Shown: positions 34,559 to 44,074 of the stretch, piece after piece
Numbering within the stretch: the stretch's first letter is position 1
Layout: each line of letters begins with the position of its first letter
Source of the DNA: a candidate division BRC1 bacterium ADurb.Bin183
GTDB taxonomy: Bacteria; Sumerlaeota; Sumerlaeia; MWCT01
Direction of reading: 5' to 3'
NCBI GenBank assembly: GCA_002070185.1
Contig: MWCT01000001.1
Location: 1 to 64,000, forward strand
DNA: 64,000 bases
Notes under the pieces: model-generated
Databases searched by the model: none
Told to the model about the DNA's origin: nothing
What the model saw: only the letters and a program-made list of their open reading frames with translations
Position numbers and translations under genes: made by a program

Positions 34559-35635
34559 TTGGACTGGGCAAGGTTGAACTCAGTAAGATTTTCATATAAA
34601 CTTTATTTCTTATTCATTGCGCCGGCTATACTGTTTCATGCAATGCCGCGGGCGGCGTTTGCCGCTCCCGCCGTTTCCATTTCCTTGCCCAGTGTCCCCG
34701 AGCGCGTGGAACCCAACACGCCTTTCGCCATAACCGTGCAATACCAGATGGACCTATGGAAAGAAGGCTTGCGCGGACGCGTCTTTCTTGAAATGCGCAA
34801 CGCCGACACATCCGACCTCATCTCGCTCCAGCACCTTGATAACAACCGAACCGGTTATCAGGGTCCCGAAGGCAGCGTTCAGTTCACATGCAGCGTCGCC
34901 GACGCCTATGAGCGCATTTATTTCATCGCCTATATCTCGCCCATCGAATTCAACCCATACGTCATTGCCGAGATTCTCAAATATCCCCGCGACGGCTCTT
35001 ATCCCTATGAATGGGCGGGCAACGGCGTCACGCACGATATCAAATATCTCGGCACAACAATAATCACAGACAATCAGGCGGGCAACGCCTGCTACTGCAG
35101 CGGCATCACGTATCAGGTCTTTATGGACGCTTGGGAAAATTACAACGCGGCAAAGGGCGTCAACCCCGCCTCCATCTGGGGCATAACAGCCGCACAGATG
35201 AAAACCTTCCGCCTAATATGGTATATCGCGCTCGGGCGCGACTCCTACCCAGGTCCCGCCAAGGCGATGACGGATTATAAATGCGGATACCAAATAACCG
35301 ACTGGGATCATGCGCGGCAGGGCGACTTTGTCCAGATATGGCGATTAGGCGTGCAAGATTCCGGTCATTCCGTCATCTTTGACAAATGGATTCGCAACAA
35401 ATCAGGTGAAAAAACATCCATCCGCTACTGGTCAACGCAGACCAGCACCAACGGCATCAACTATAATTCGGAAAAATATTCCAATTTAAAACTTGAAGAA
35501 ACCACCATCTCCCGCGCCATCAAACCGCCCGACGATGATGATTGGAAAAACCGCTATGCTGATATTAGCACACAAAGCGCGCCCACCCGCGTCGGCGGCG
35601 CCCTCGTCTCCGGTTGCGCCTTGACGTTTTATTAA
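34559..35635 (+). CDS. Secreted Cys/His protein, NlpC/P60- or CHAP-like (paralogue of the 5 kb gene)
   Basis: 358 residues with a signal peptide (cleavage near RAAFA-AP). Two TTG starts are possible, 34559 and 34574; neither has a clear ribosome binding site. An N-terminal beta-rich domain of about 90 residues (SVPERVEPNTPFAITVQYQM and onward) precedes the shared domain, which carries YPRDGSYPY, CYCSGITYQVF near residue 180, then WDHARQGDFVQIW and SGHSVIFDKW near 265-280. The protein at 5020-5871 has the same ordered motifs but is a lipoprotein without the extra domain. A cysteine amidase or peptidase is inferred from the Cys and GHSVIF layout. Substrate unknown; both copies are probably in the envelope or outside. 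Confidence 0.6.
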   Translation: MDWARLNSVRFSYKLYFLFIAPAILFHAMPRAAFAAPAVSISLPSVPERVEPNTPFAITVQYQMDLWKEGLRGRVFLEMRNADTSDLISLQHLDNNRTGYQGPEGSVQFTCSVADAYERIYFIAYISPIEFNPYVIAEILKYPRDGSYPYEWAGNGVTHDIKYLGTTIITDNQAGNACYCSGITYQVFMDAWENYNAAKGVNPASIWGITAAQMKTFRLIWYIALGRDSYPGPAKAMTDYKCGYQITDWDHARQGDFVQIWRLGVQDSGHSVIFDKWIRNKSGEKTSIRYWSTQTSTNGINYNSEKYSNLKLEETTISRAIKPPDDDDWKNRYADISTQSAPTRVGGALVSGCALTFY

Positions 35636-35660
35636 AAAAGGTTTTCTGACGCCCGAAAAA

Positions 35661-36426
35661 ATGACGCCTAATACTAAATATCGTATTTATGTAGATGAGG
35701 TGGGAAATCCCGATCTGAACAGCTCGGATAATCCCAATCACAGGTTTCTTAGCCTGACCGGCATCATTATTCAATTGGATTATGTTCAAAAAACCATTTA
35801 TCCAGAAATGGAAGATTTAAAGAATCGTTACTTTTTTTCCCATCCTGACGAACCGATAATTCTTCATCGAAAAGAAATTTTGAATGCCTATCCGCCTTTT
35901 GATGTATTGAGAATGTTTCAATAAGGAACTGCTTGTCTTGCTCGAGAAATGGAATTATACCGTTCTTACCGTGTGTTTGGACAAAAAACACCATCGAGAT
36001 ACATACGCGGTCTGGCGGTATGATCCCTATCATTACTGTCTTGCCATTTTATTGGAGCGATACCGTTTTTTTCTTCAGCGCAACAACTCGGTGGGAGATG
36101 TCATGGCAGAATCAAGAGGCGGAAAAGAGGATATGCGCCTCAAACGTTCTTTCCACAAGCTTTGGGAAAACGGAACCGATTATGTTCACCCTGAAGATTT
36201 CCAGAAGACACTGACCAGCCGCGAGCTGAAAGTAAAACCGAAAAGCGCTAATATCGCCGGATTGCAACTGGCTGATTTGATTGCTCATCCCAGCCGCTTA
36301 GAAGTGCTCAGGGATAATCATTTTATAGATAAACCGTTGCCGCCTTTCGGAGAAAAGATCATCAACATTCTCGCAGCCAAATATGATTGTGTTAAGGGAA
36401 AATTTTATGGAAAGAAAATGATTTGA
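35661..36426 (+). pseudogene. DUF3800-family gene with a single-base frameshift
   Basis: Two frames read one protein. From ATG 35661 the first part (RIYVDEVGNPDLNSSDNPN, then SLTGIIIQL) runs 87 codons and stops at the TAA at 35922. Shifting by one base near 35914-35920 continues smoothly as FNKELLVLLEKWNYTVLTV to the stop at 36424, ending with the family-typical GLQLADLIAHP. Removing one T from the TTT in the GTTTCAATAAGG stretch restores one open frame of about 255 codons. DUF3800 proteins have a conserved acidic residue early (YVDE) and a late LADL motif; their function is unknown, sometimes linked to mobile or defence contexts. The cause may be a true pseudogene, a sequencing error or frameshifting. 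Confidence 0.75.
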
Positions 36427-36436
36427 TAATTAAAAT

Positions 36437-36471
36437 GGGGCCGTTTCCGGCCCCACGATGGTTAAACCATC
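36437..36471. repeat. Two adjacent hairpins after the DUF3800 gene
   Basis: GGGGCCG and CGGCCCC pair around TTTC (36437-36454), followed two bases later by GATGGT and ACCATC around TAA (36457-36471). No T-run follows. They could act as a weak terminator. Confidence 0.5.
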
Positions 36472-36617
36472 CACCTTCGTAACAACGAATTAACTGTTTA
36501 TCCATCGCGGGAGGCTGCCGTGTCAACATTAAAGTGCATTTTATCCGCTGTTTTTTTCATCATTGACTCTTACTCCATCTGTTAATAACAACTTACTATT
36601 CTCATGACTATTATATC

Positions 36618-38912
36618 TTGATGAAAAAAACCGCTTTTATATTTATAGCGCTTCCCGCTCTCTTGTTTCTGCCTGCTGTGATTTTTAACCACATGCCTTT
36701 TTTTATGGATATTGCTGCGTATTTTTACCCGTTGCGGTGCGCGGCGGCAAGGCAGATCGCGCAAGGGCGGCTGCCGCTCTGGGCGTCCTCCGTCTGTGCG
36801 GGGATGCCGCTTTTGGCTAATCCGCAGATTGCCGCGCTGTATCCGCCCAACTGGCTCTTTTTTGCGCTGCCGCGGGGCGGGATGTTCACGGCACTGTTTA
36901 TGCTCCATGTTTATCTTTTAGGGCTGGGGACTTTTTTCTGGCTGAGGGCGCGGCGGTTTCCGGCGGATGCGGCGCTGGGCGCGGCGCTGCTTGTTCAAGC
37001 AAGCGGGGCAACGTGGGCGCATGTCGCATTTGGTTCGTATCTCTTTGCGATGGGGCTTGCCCCGTGGCTTTTTTTCATGCAGGAGCAGCTCTGGCGGACG
37101 CGGCGCGCCATATACTTTTCCGGCATGGCTGTTGTTGCGGCGCTGCTGATTTTATGCGGGGCTATACAGGCGGCTTATTATGCCTTTCTGCTTTTAATTC
37201 TATCATCACTCCTTCGCATGATTGAGACGCGTTTTTCGCGGCGCGCCCTGTTCATGTTGCCGTCTGCCATCGCTGCCATTGCGCTGGGCGCGGGGCTTGC
37301 GGCGGTTCAGCTGTTGCCGACCCGCGAATTTGTGGCGCAGACCGCGCGCGCGGGCAATCTGCCCATGAGCGCCATAAAGGTCGGTTCGCTCACATTCCGG
37401 CGGCTCCTTGAGGCGCATCTGGGCTGCGGGACTTTTCCGCAGGACACGGGCGACGCCGCTTACATCGGCGCGGCTGGACTTTTCCTCATCCTTTGGGGCG
37501 CGCTCGCATCGGGACGGCGCCGCCGAATCAGCGACATCATATTCTGGCTGGGGTTTTTGTCGCTTGGCGTCTGGCGTCTATCCGGAATTTATGCCCGATT
37601 GCTGCCCGGCTTCGGCGGTTTTCATGACCCGCGCCGCATTCTGGCGCTTGCGCCGCTTGCCGCCGCGCCGCTCCTTGCGCGGGGTTTTTTAAGCCTTCGG
37701 TTAAAATCGAATTTCCCCATGCCCGCCCGATTGCTCTTTTTATTTCTTGCCGTGTTTACTGTATTTTTTCTCTGGGCGGGCAAGGAAGAGCCGACGCGGC
37801 AGCTCTGGCGCGCGCTTGGATTTATCCCCAATCTTTCGTTTGGAAACAGCGTCATATTGTCCGCATGTCTTTTGGGCGCGCTCTTCATCTTGACTTTTCT
37901 TCTCCAAAAAAAAAGGCGAATCTTTTTTGCCGGGCTGCTCTGCCTTTCTATTTTTGAAATTTTGAATTACAGCTTCTGCCGCATTGATACGAAGTTTGCG
38001 CCTGAAGCATCGTTCCGTCCGCGAACGCTAATGCCACAATCCAAGATTCCGCCCGACCTGCCGCAATCGCCCGTCCGAATTTTTTCCTACGATGCCTCGA
38101 TGAATTATTCTTACGATTACATCCGCGCCGCCGATTCGCGTATGCCCAACATTGCCGCCCTTGAGGGCGTCAGCGATTTTCAGGGCTATGAGCCGCTGCG
38201 CTCCATCCGCTACACAAGGTTTCTTTCCATTGTCAACCAACCGCAGCGTCTGCTCTATGGCGCGCATTTCGGCATCCTGCGCCAGATACACTCGCCGCTC
38301 ATTGAGCGCATGGGCATCACGCACGCCTTCGGAAAAATTCCCCTCCCTGAAAATTCCGCTCCGTCAACACTGCCGGGCAAGTGGGCGGAGATTGGGGAGG
38401 GCGTTTACGAATACATCCCGCGCCCTGCTCGGTTTGTGTTTGTTCCTTGTCCGCTCCTTGTGGATACGCCCGATCAAGCGGCGGAAGCGCTTCTATTGGA
38501 GACGCGCATCGGGGAGATTAGCGTAGTAATCGAATCGTCCGGCGAAAAACAGGCGCGCGCATTTCCAAAGGATGAACCCTCAACGGCATCCATCCGGATT
38601 CGGACGCTTGCCGAGGGATGGGCGGATGTTGACGTTGCGGCATCAAGCGGGGGGTATCTTGTGTTTCGCGAGGGTTGGGCGCCCGGCTGGCGCGTCCACG
38701 TTGACAACCGTCCCGCATCAAATCTCTGCGCGGATTTGATGTTCCAATCTGTCCGCATCGAAAAAGGCGCGCATCGCGTCGAATGGCGCTACCGCCCCGC
38801 CTCATTCTTTATCGGAATCATTATTTCCTTTATTTCTATAATCATCGCTGCCATGCTCCCGTTTTATTTGCGGAGAAAACATGAAATACCTCAAAATAAA
38901 TTCCAAAGATGA
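36618..38912 (+). CDS. YfhO-like polytopic membrane protein
   Basis: 764 residues, a large membrane protein with about 12 helices in the first 450 residues and a soluble C-terminal part before a last helix. Features shared with the YfhO family: an early MPFFMDIAAYFYPLR segment, ARQIAQGRLPLWASSVCAGMPLLANPQ (residues 48-75), and the C-terminal YLVFREGWAPGWRVHVDN followed by the final helix. Family members are implicated in glycosylation of lipoteichoic acid or glycolipid modification. The last 32 bases of the gene overlap the DUF6259 gene start, so the two are coupled. Confidence 0.85.
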   Translation: MMKKTAFIFIALPALLFLPAVIFNHMPFFMDIAAYFYPLRCAAARQIAQGRLPLWASSVCAGMPLLANPQIAALYPPNWLFFALPRGGMFTALFMLHVYLLGLGTFFWLRARRFPADAALGAALLVQASGATWAHVAFGSYLFAMGLAPWLFFMQEQLWRTRRAIYFSGMAVVAALLILCGAIQAAYYAFLLLILSSLLRMIETRFSRRALFMLPSAIAAIALGAGLAAVQLLPTREFVAQTARAGNLPMSAIKVGSLTFRRLLEAHLGCGTFPQDTGDAAYIGAAGLFLILWGALASGRRRRISDIIFWLGFLSLGVWRLSGIYARLLPGFGGFHDPRRILALAPLAAAPLLARGFLSLRLKSNFPMPARLLFLFLAVFTVFFLWAGKEEPTRQLWRALGFIPNLSFGNSVILSACLLGALFILTFLLQKKRRIFFAGLLCLSIFEILNYSFCRIDTKFAPEASFRPRTLMPQSKIPPDLPQSPVRIFSYDASMNYSYDYIRAADSRMPNIAALEGVSDFQGYEPLRSIRYTRFLSIVNQPQRLLYGAHFGILRQIHSPLIERMGITHAFGKIPLPENSAPSTLPGKWAEIGEGVYEYIPRPARFVFVPCPLLVDTPDQAAEALLLETRIGEISVVIESSGEKQARAFPKDEPSTASIRIRTLAEGWADVDVAASSGGYLVFREGWAPGWRVHVDNRPASNLCADLMFQSVRIEKGAHRVEWRYRPASFFIGIIISFISIIIAAMLPFYLRRKHEIPQNKFQR

Positions 38913-40905
38913 TCTCGTTACTATCCAATCCGAATACCTTTCGGCAAAGTTCCGGACGGGAAAAAATTTTGCCCTTTTAGAATTTCGCCATCCGGAGGGC
39001 GCGCAAATTTTCGCCCCCGCGCCTGAAGGCTGCGAATTTTGGAAGCTGCGCCTCATCGGTCCCGACGGCACGTCCCCGGAAATCACAAACAAACAAGCGG
39101 AATTCAAAGGCGCGGTCGTCCTTAAGTCCAACCCCCGCGAAACCATTCTCCAATTCAAATGGGCTATTCTCCTTGCGCCTAAAAAAGAGGCGGGCGTTTT
39201 TGTTGAGGGCAGGTTCTCCAGAACAGAAATACGCACCTTCTGGCGCATCAGAGTTGAACTCCTTGAAGGCTGGAGCGTGCAACGGGCGGATTTTCCCATC
39301 ATACCCAATATCCAGCCCGATGAGCGTCTCAAGCTTGCCGCGCCCTTTGGTTGGGGCGTTGAGTATCCCGTGAAGGCGGGCTTGCGCTATGAGGGAACAT
39401 ATCCCTCATGCATCGTCGCAATGCAGTTCGTGGCGCTGTATCAGGAGGGGCACGGTTTATACATTGCCGCGCATGATGCGCAAGCAAACCACAAAGATTT
39501 CTCCGTCATATCCGAGAAACCCGCCTCCGCCTGCCTCAAAATTTCACACACACCGCCGCTGCCCGTCAAAACCGGGGGGATTTTTGAACTGCCCTATGAT
39601 ATTGTTCTCGGCGGATATGAAGGCGCTTATTTTGAAGCGGCGCAAATTTACAAGGAATTTTCCTATATCACGCCGTGGGGGAAGGCGGGACGCCTCTCGC
39701 GGCGGCGCATCCCCGACTGGCTCAAGGAGACCGACCTCTGGCTGCGCCCCGATGGCTCCGCCGCCGATAATCTTAAAGCAACCAAAAAAGCGATGGACTT
39801 TTTCGCCGTCCCGACTGCGCTCCACTGGTATCGCTGGCATGAAATCCCTTACGATACAAACTATCCCGATTACTTCCCTGCTTTGGCTGGGTTTGCCGAA
39901 GGGATAAAAGAATTGCAAAAAAAAGGCGCGCATATCGTCCCCTATATCAACGGACGCCTCTGGGATCCCGCCGCGGTTTCATGGAAAAAAGAAGGCGCAG
40001 CTAACGCGGCGGCTCGCTCAAACGAGGGGCTTTGTTATACGGAAATCTACGGCTCGCGCGTCCCCAATAACGTCATGTGCCCATACACCGAACTCTGGCA
40101 ACAAAAGATGGCGCAAGTCGTCCGCAAAATGCTCCTATCGTTCAATGTGGATGGTGTTTATATTGACCAAATCTGCGCGGCAAAGGCGGAGCTCTGCTAT
40201 AATCCCGCTCACGGACATCCCATCGGCGGCGGATGTTTCTGGCACGAAGGCTATCGCAAACTCCTGAAAAACATCCGCGAAAATCTCCCGCCCGAGGTCA
40301 TCCTCACAACGGAGGAAAACGCCGAATGTTGGATAGACCTCTTTGACGCCCTGTTGCTCGTCAATACGCCGATGGACCAAGAAATCATCCCGCTCTTTCT
40401 TGCCGTCTATTCAGGCAGGGTTATTAATTACGGCTTTCTCTATTACTCCGCAGATGAGCCCTCAAACGCGTTATCATTTCGATTCAAGTTGGCGCAGAAT
40501 TTTATCTACGGCTCGCAACTGGGGTGGGTTCGTCCCACAAACATCATGGCAAAGGGCGCCGAACGCGAAGCGGCTTTCCTGAAAAAACTTATTCAAGCCC
40601 GCAGGGAAGCGCGCGATTTTATTCTTTCCGGCGAATTTCTCGGCTTGCCGGAAGTTGGCGGCGATAATCCGCCCGTTATTGTTGACGGCAATTGCGCATT
40701 CGGCGGGACATATTCTAAAAAGCCCCCTTCCGTTATTGCCTCGGCGTGGCGCTCCGAACGCGGCGAATTGGGCATGCTGGTTGTCAACCACACTCCGCAT
40801 GTGCGCAATGTTGAAATCACGCCCCCCGCTTCCAGCGGCGCCGCTGGTCAAAAAATTCCTTTGACCATGCCGACGCTCAGCGCAAAATTCATCAGATGTA
40901 AATGA
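38881..40905 (+). CDS. DUF6259-like putative glycoside hydrolase
   Basis: 674 residues with no signal peptide. The middle third reads like a TIM-barrel glycosidase of the DUF6259/GH36-related type: LHWYRWHEIPYDTNYPDYFP near residue 320, HIVPYINGRLWD near 352, FNVDGVYIDQICAAKAELCY near 425 and VILTTEENAECW near 477. The Asp in GVYIDQI and the Glu in TTEENAE are where a catalytic acid pair would be expected. The N-terminal third is beta-rich and the C-terminal third an all-beta domain. Substrate unknown. The gene starts inside the YfhO-like gene. Confidence 0.7.
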   Translation: MKYLKINSKDDLVTIQSEYLSAKFRTGKNFALLEFRHPEGAQIFAPAPEGCEFWKLRLIGPDGTSPEITNKQAEFKGAVVLKSNPRETILQFKWAILLAPKKEAGVFVEGRFSRTEIRTFWRIRVELLEGWSVQRADFPIIPNIQPDERLKLAAPFGWGVEYPVKAGLRYEGTYPSCIVAMQFVALYQEGHGLYIAAHDAQANHKDFSVISEKPASACLKISHTPPLPVKTGGIFELPYDIVLGGYEGAYFEAAQIYKEFSYITPWGKAGRLSRRRIPDWLKETDLWLRPDGSAADNLKATKKAMDFFAVPTALHWYRWHEIPYDTNYPDYFPALAGFAEGIKELQKKGAHIVPYINGRLWDPAAVSWKKEGAANAAARSNEGLCYTEIYGSRVPNNVMCPYTELWQQKMAQVVRKMLLSFNVDGVYIDQICAAKAELCYNPAHGHPIGGGCFWHEGYRKLLKNIRENLPPEVILTTEENAECWIDLFDALLLVNTPMDQEIIPLFLAVYSGRVINYGFLYYSADEPSNALSFRFKLAQNFIYGSQLGWVRPTNIMAKGAEREAAFLKKLIQARREARDFILSGEFLGLPEVGGDNPPVIVDGNCAFGGTYSKKPPSVIASAWRSERGELGMLVVNHTPHVRNVEITPPASSGAAGQKIPLTMPTLSAKFIRCK

Positions 40906-41051
40906 CGCCATTTTTAAAACGCCGGCGATGCGCCGTCTTATCGCTTCGCTTTTTTCAACACAAATTGCTTGCAAAGGTTTTTTGTCGGGTGATAGAGAAT
41001 TGATTTGTTTTTTGGATTTGATATTTTGACGTTTCTAATATTTCTTTTTGC

Positions 41052-41130
41052 GGTGGGTATAGCTCAGCTTGGTTAGAGCGCCAGATTGTGGCTCTGGAGG
41101 TCGAGGGTTCGAGTCCCTTTACCCACCCCA
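41052..41130 (+). tRNA. tRNA-His (anticodon GUG)
   Basis: Cloverleaf with acceptor GTGGGTA/TACCCAC, anticodon stem CCAGA/TCTGG and loop TTGTGGC, so anticodon GTG. The extra G at position -1 paired with C73, diagnostic for tRNA-His, is present, and CCA is encoded. tRNA-Arg follows 9 bases later. Confidence 0.95.
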
Positions 41131-41139
41131 AATCTTTTA

Positions 41140-41215
41140 GCGCCCGTAGCTCAGGGGATAGAGCGCCAGCCTCCGGAGCTGGGTGTCGGACGTTCAAATC
41201 GTCTCGGGCGCGCCA
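41140..41215 (+). tRNA. tRNA-Arg (anticodon CCG)
   Basis: Cloverleaf with acceptor GCGCCCG/CGGGCGC, anticodon stem CCAGC/GCTGG, loop CTCCGGA, anticodon CCG, encoded CCA. It reads CGG codons. Same transcript as tRNA-His by spacing. Confidence 0.95.
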
Positions 41216-41257
41216 TCTCTCCCTGCGATTTTCCTCAAACTTTTTTATCTGCTTTTG

Positions 41258-42514
41258 CTATTCGGCGAAGGGTTTAATCTGTTCTGCTATTTTGCTCCAC
41301 GTATCGTTTTTCGTGACGAAAACCTTGCCTTTGATCGCGCCGTCAGGTCCTATGATGACAAAGCTTGGCACCTTGAACATTTTGAATTTTTCGAGCAAGG
41401 CGCCGGTTGCCAGCTGGTTGGCATCTAAGGCAAGCGGAATAAATTTGCCAAAAAGCTCTGTTGCGCTTCTTTCAGTGGCTAACATCTCCTCGAGCCGCTT
41501 ATAGGCGAGCACGCGCGGGGCGTAGAACATGAGCAAGATGGGGCGTTTTTCGCGCAGACATTTTGACCATGCCTCATCGGTTGAGTTCAGCCATTCAATT
41601 CGTTGCGGCGTCACGCCCGGCAAGGAGGCTTCCTGCATCTGGGCGGTCGAGCCGATAGCGGCGGGACCAGTCAAATCGCTCGTCCAAGGAGAGTCCGGAA
41701 GCGGCACATCCTCCGGGCTCATCTGAATAGAAAGATTATCCGCATAGCAGATTTCCACAGGTGCTGTGGACTTCGTATATTTGAGCATGCTTGTCACCAT
41801 GATGCCCGCTTGCAGCCGCGTCAGCGTCGGCTCATATATCGGCGAAAAACTGGTATAATGGCTGTCAATGGCGCAATATATTCTTTCCTGTCCCTCAAAA
41901 ATAATCTGAAGCCTGTGCCAACCGGGCTTGAAGTCCTTGTATTCGCTCAGAGAAACCCATTTGTGATCCACCGGTTCTGCTTTGTTTATGGCATCATTAG
42001 AATAGGAATAAAAAATCTTTATTCCGTTCTCGATGCCAAAGCGATAGATTTGCAGTCCGGCGCCTTCTGACGGTGGAACCATAGCAAGAACCGCCATCGA
42101 GTAAGGAACGTCGCTAAGATCTTCCGGCAGGAAAAAATCCGCTTGGTAAAGCGAGCGTCCGTGATCGCCGAGTTCCCGGCGGTCAAAGACGGTCTTGTTC
42201 ACCACGCCGCGCATCTGACTTTCGATTTTGGTGGTATCTGTAGGCTTTTGAATCGAGATTCGCAATCCGTATCGCTTGCATTCCGTGGCGGCGCGCCCGC
42301 TTAATATCCCCTGCGGCGCCCATTGCGAGGCGAAATCAAACACTTGTGTGTTTTCGTTCGTCGAGCGATGAGTCATCTGCAGGTTTTCCGGAAATAGCCC
42401 ATTGTCAAAATTATCCCATGAAATTACGCGATACTGTGCATTTGCAGGGCGCGGCAAAAAAGCGATTATTAAAAGCAGTGCGGACAACACCACTAAAAGC
42501 TTTCCTTTTTGCAT
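41258..42514 (-). CDS. Secreted LamG-like plus thioredoxin-like protein lacking CxxC
   Basis: 418 residues with signal peptide (cleavage PANA-QY). Residues about 25-260 form a beta-rich, concanavalin-like domain (WDNFDNGLFPENLQM, later GWHRLQIIFEGQERIYCAID). After a linker, the C-terminal 125 residues resemble a thioredoxin-like fold: RPILLMFYAPRVLAYKRLEEML, then IPLALDANQLA and FKVPSFVIIGPDGAIKG. The active-site position that normally reads WCxxC is FYAPRVLAY, so it cannot do disulfide exchange. A binding or structural role is likely. It converges with tRNA-Arg. Confidence 0.7.
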   Translation of the reverse strand: MQKGKLLVVLSALLLIIAFLPRPANAQYRVISWDNFDNGLFPENLQMTHRSTNENTQVFDFASQWAPQGILSGRAATECKRYGLRISIQKPTDTTKIESQMRGVVNKTVFDRRELGDHGRSLYQADFFLPEDLSDVPYSMAVLAMVPPSEGAGLQIYRFGIENGIKIFYSYSNDAINKAEPVDHKWVSLSEYKDFKPGWHRLQIIFEGQERIYCAIDSHYTSFSPIYEPTLTRLQAGIMVTSMLKYTKSTAPVEICYADNLSIQMSPEDVPLPDSPWTSDLTGPAAIGSTAQMQEASLPGVTPQRIEWLNSTDEAWSKCLREKRPILLMFYAPRVLAYKRLEEMLATERSATELFGKFIPLALDANQLATGALLEKFKMFKVPSFVIIGPDGAIKGKVFVTKNDTWSKIAEQIKPFAE

Positions 42515-42686
42515 AACTCCCTTTCTCCTTTTAAAATATCAAATTTCCTTATATTGCGATTTCCTTTCCATGTCAAGTGTTATGTTTTTAAAAGGTTTGG
42601 GAATCGTAAAAGATAAGAAAACAAACAAGTAAGTAAATGCCGTTTTTGATATAATCAGACACTCGATTGAGAAAAATTTTTCGATA

Positions 42687-42716
42687 TTGATTTTGATTGC
42701 AAGCCTCAGGTATAGA
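42687..42716 (+). promoter_or_regulatory. pgk: Possible pgk promoter
   Basis: TTGATT at 42687-42692 and TATAGA at 42711-42716, with an 18-base spacer, lie 63 bases before the pgk start. A good but not unique match to a sigma-70 promoter. Confidence 0.4.
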
Positions 42717-42778
42717 GTTAGTGTTTTATAGATTTTTGTTAAAATTATAAAATTTTTAAAGAAATAAGGAGAAACATC

Positions 42779-44047
42779 ATGGCAAAGAAAACTATTGCCG
42801 ACGTCAACGTTGCGGGAAAAACGGTTCTCATGCGCGTGGATTTTAACGTCCCCATCAAGGGCGGCAAGGTGACAAACGACCGGCGCATTGTGCAGGCGCT
42901 GCCCAGCATTAAACGCATTCTTGACCAAAACGCAAAACTCGTTCTGATGAGCCATCTGGGACGACCGGCGGAAAAAGGCTTTGAGGCGGAATTTTCCGCC
43001 AAACCTGCCGCCGATAGGCTGGCGGAACTTTTGAACAAACCCGTTCAGCTCGGTCCGCCGGAAGTTGTCGGCGCGGCGCTGGAGCAAATGGTTGCAAACA
43101 TGAAACCGGGCGACGTCCTTCTCATGGAGAACCTGCGTTTTTGCGCGGGCGAAACCATGCCCGATAAAGCAAAAAAAAATCCCGATAAAAAACTCACCCC
43201 AGAACAACAGCAAATTCATGACGATTTTGTTGCCGCTATTGCCAAACTTGGCGAGGCTTATGTCAACGACGCATTCGGGACATGCCATCGCAAACATGCC
43301 AGCATGTATGGTCTGGCTAAGGCGATCCAAAAAAAAGGCGGTCCCGCCGTTGCGGGCTTCCTTGTTGAAAAGGAAATCAAATACCTTGAAGAAGCCCTCA
43401 AAACCCCCAAAGCCCCCTTTGTGGCAGTGCTTGGCGGCGCCAAAGTTTCCGATAAAATCAAACTCATTTCCAAACTTCTCTCAAAAGTGGATCGCATCCT
43501 CATCGGCGGAGCCATGGCTTACACCCTGCTCAAGGCAAAGGGCGTCCAGATAGGCAAAAGCCTCTTGGAGGCGGAGCAGGTGGAAGAAATGAAAAAACTT
43601 CTCGCCGAAGCGGGCGATAAAATTATGCTGCCCTGCGACCATGTGGCAACAGACTCCTTTGACGCCAAAGCAAAAATGGCGGGCGAACCGATCGCCATTG
43701 CCGATATCAACATCCCGGAAAACCTCCTTGGCATGGATATCGGACAGAAAACCATCAAGGCATTTAGCGATGTTGTCGCCGCGGCAAAGACCATCGTTTG
43801 GAATGGACCGATGGGCGTGTTTGAACTTCCCGCTTATGCGGCAGGCACAAAAGCAATTGCCGCAGCTGTTGCAAAGGCAACGGATGGCGGCGGCATCAGC
43901 GTTATCGGCGGCGGCGATTCAGCGGCGGCTGTGGAAGAGATGGGGCTTGAAAATAAAATGACGCACGTCTCTACCGGCGGCGGCGCCAGCCTTAAATACC
44001 TTGAAGGCAATCCCATGCCTCCGATAGAAGTATTAGATGAAAAATAA
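42779..44047 (+). CDS. pgk: Phosphoglycerate kinase
   Basis: 422 residues with the family blocks VLMRVDFNVP (residue 17), LVLMSHLGRP (near 52), LLMENLRFCAGE (near 115), YVNDAFGTCHRKHAS (near 160), PFVAVLGGAKVSDK (near 213) and the C-terminal GGGDSAAAVEEMGL nucleotide motif. It transfers phosphate between 1,3-bisphosphoglycerate and ADP in glycolysis. AAGGAGA precedes the ATG. A Lys-rich insertion (KAKKNPDKKLTPEQQQ, near 126-141) is slightly unusual. Confidence 0.97.
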   Translation: MAKKTIADVNVAGKTVLMRVDFNVPIKGGKVTNDRRIVQALPSIKRILDQNAKLVLMSHLGRPAEKGFEAEFSAKPAADRLAELLNKPVQLGPPEVVGAALEQMVANMKPGDVLLMENLRFCAGETMPDKAKKNPDKKLTPEQQQIHDDFVAAIAKLGEAYVNDAFGTCHRKHASMYGLAKAIQKKGGPAVAGFLVEKEIKYLEEALKTPKAPFVAVLGGAKVSDKIKLISKLLSKVDRILIGGAMAYTLLKAKGVQIGKSLLEAEQVEEMKKLLAEAGDKIMLPCDHVATDSFDAKAKMAGEPIAIADINIPENLLGMDIGQKTIKAFSDVVAAAKTIVWNGPMGVFELPAYAAGTKAIAAAVAKATDGGGISVIGGGDSAAAVEEMGLENKMTHVSTGGGASLKYLEGNPMPPIEVLDEK

Positions 44048-44074
44048 GCCATAACGGCTCGAAAGGCGGATATT

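Noticed and set aside
42539-43330. Minus-strand frame over the pgk promoter and N terminus
   Set aside because: Overlaps the well-supported pgk gene; residues show no domain pattern.
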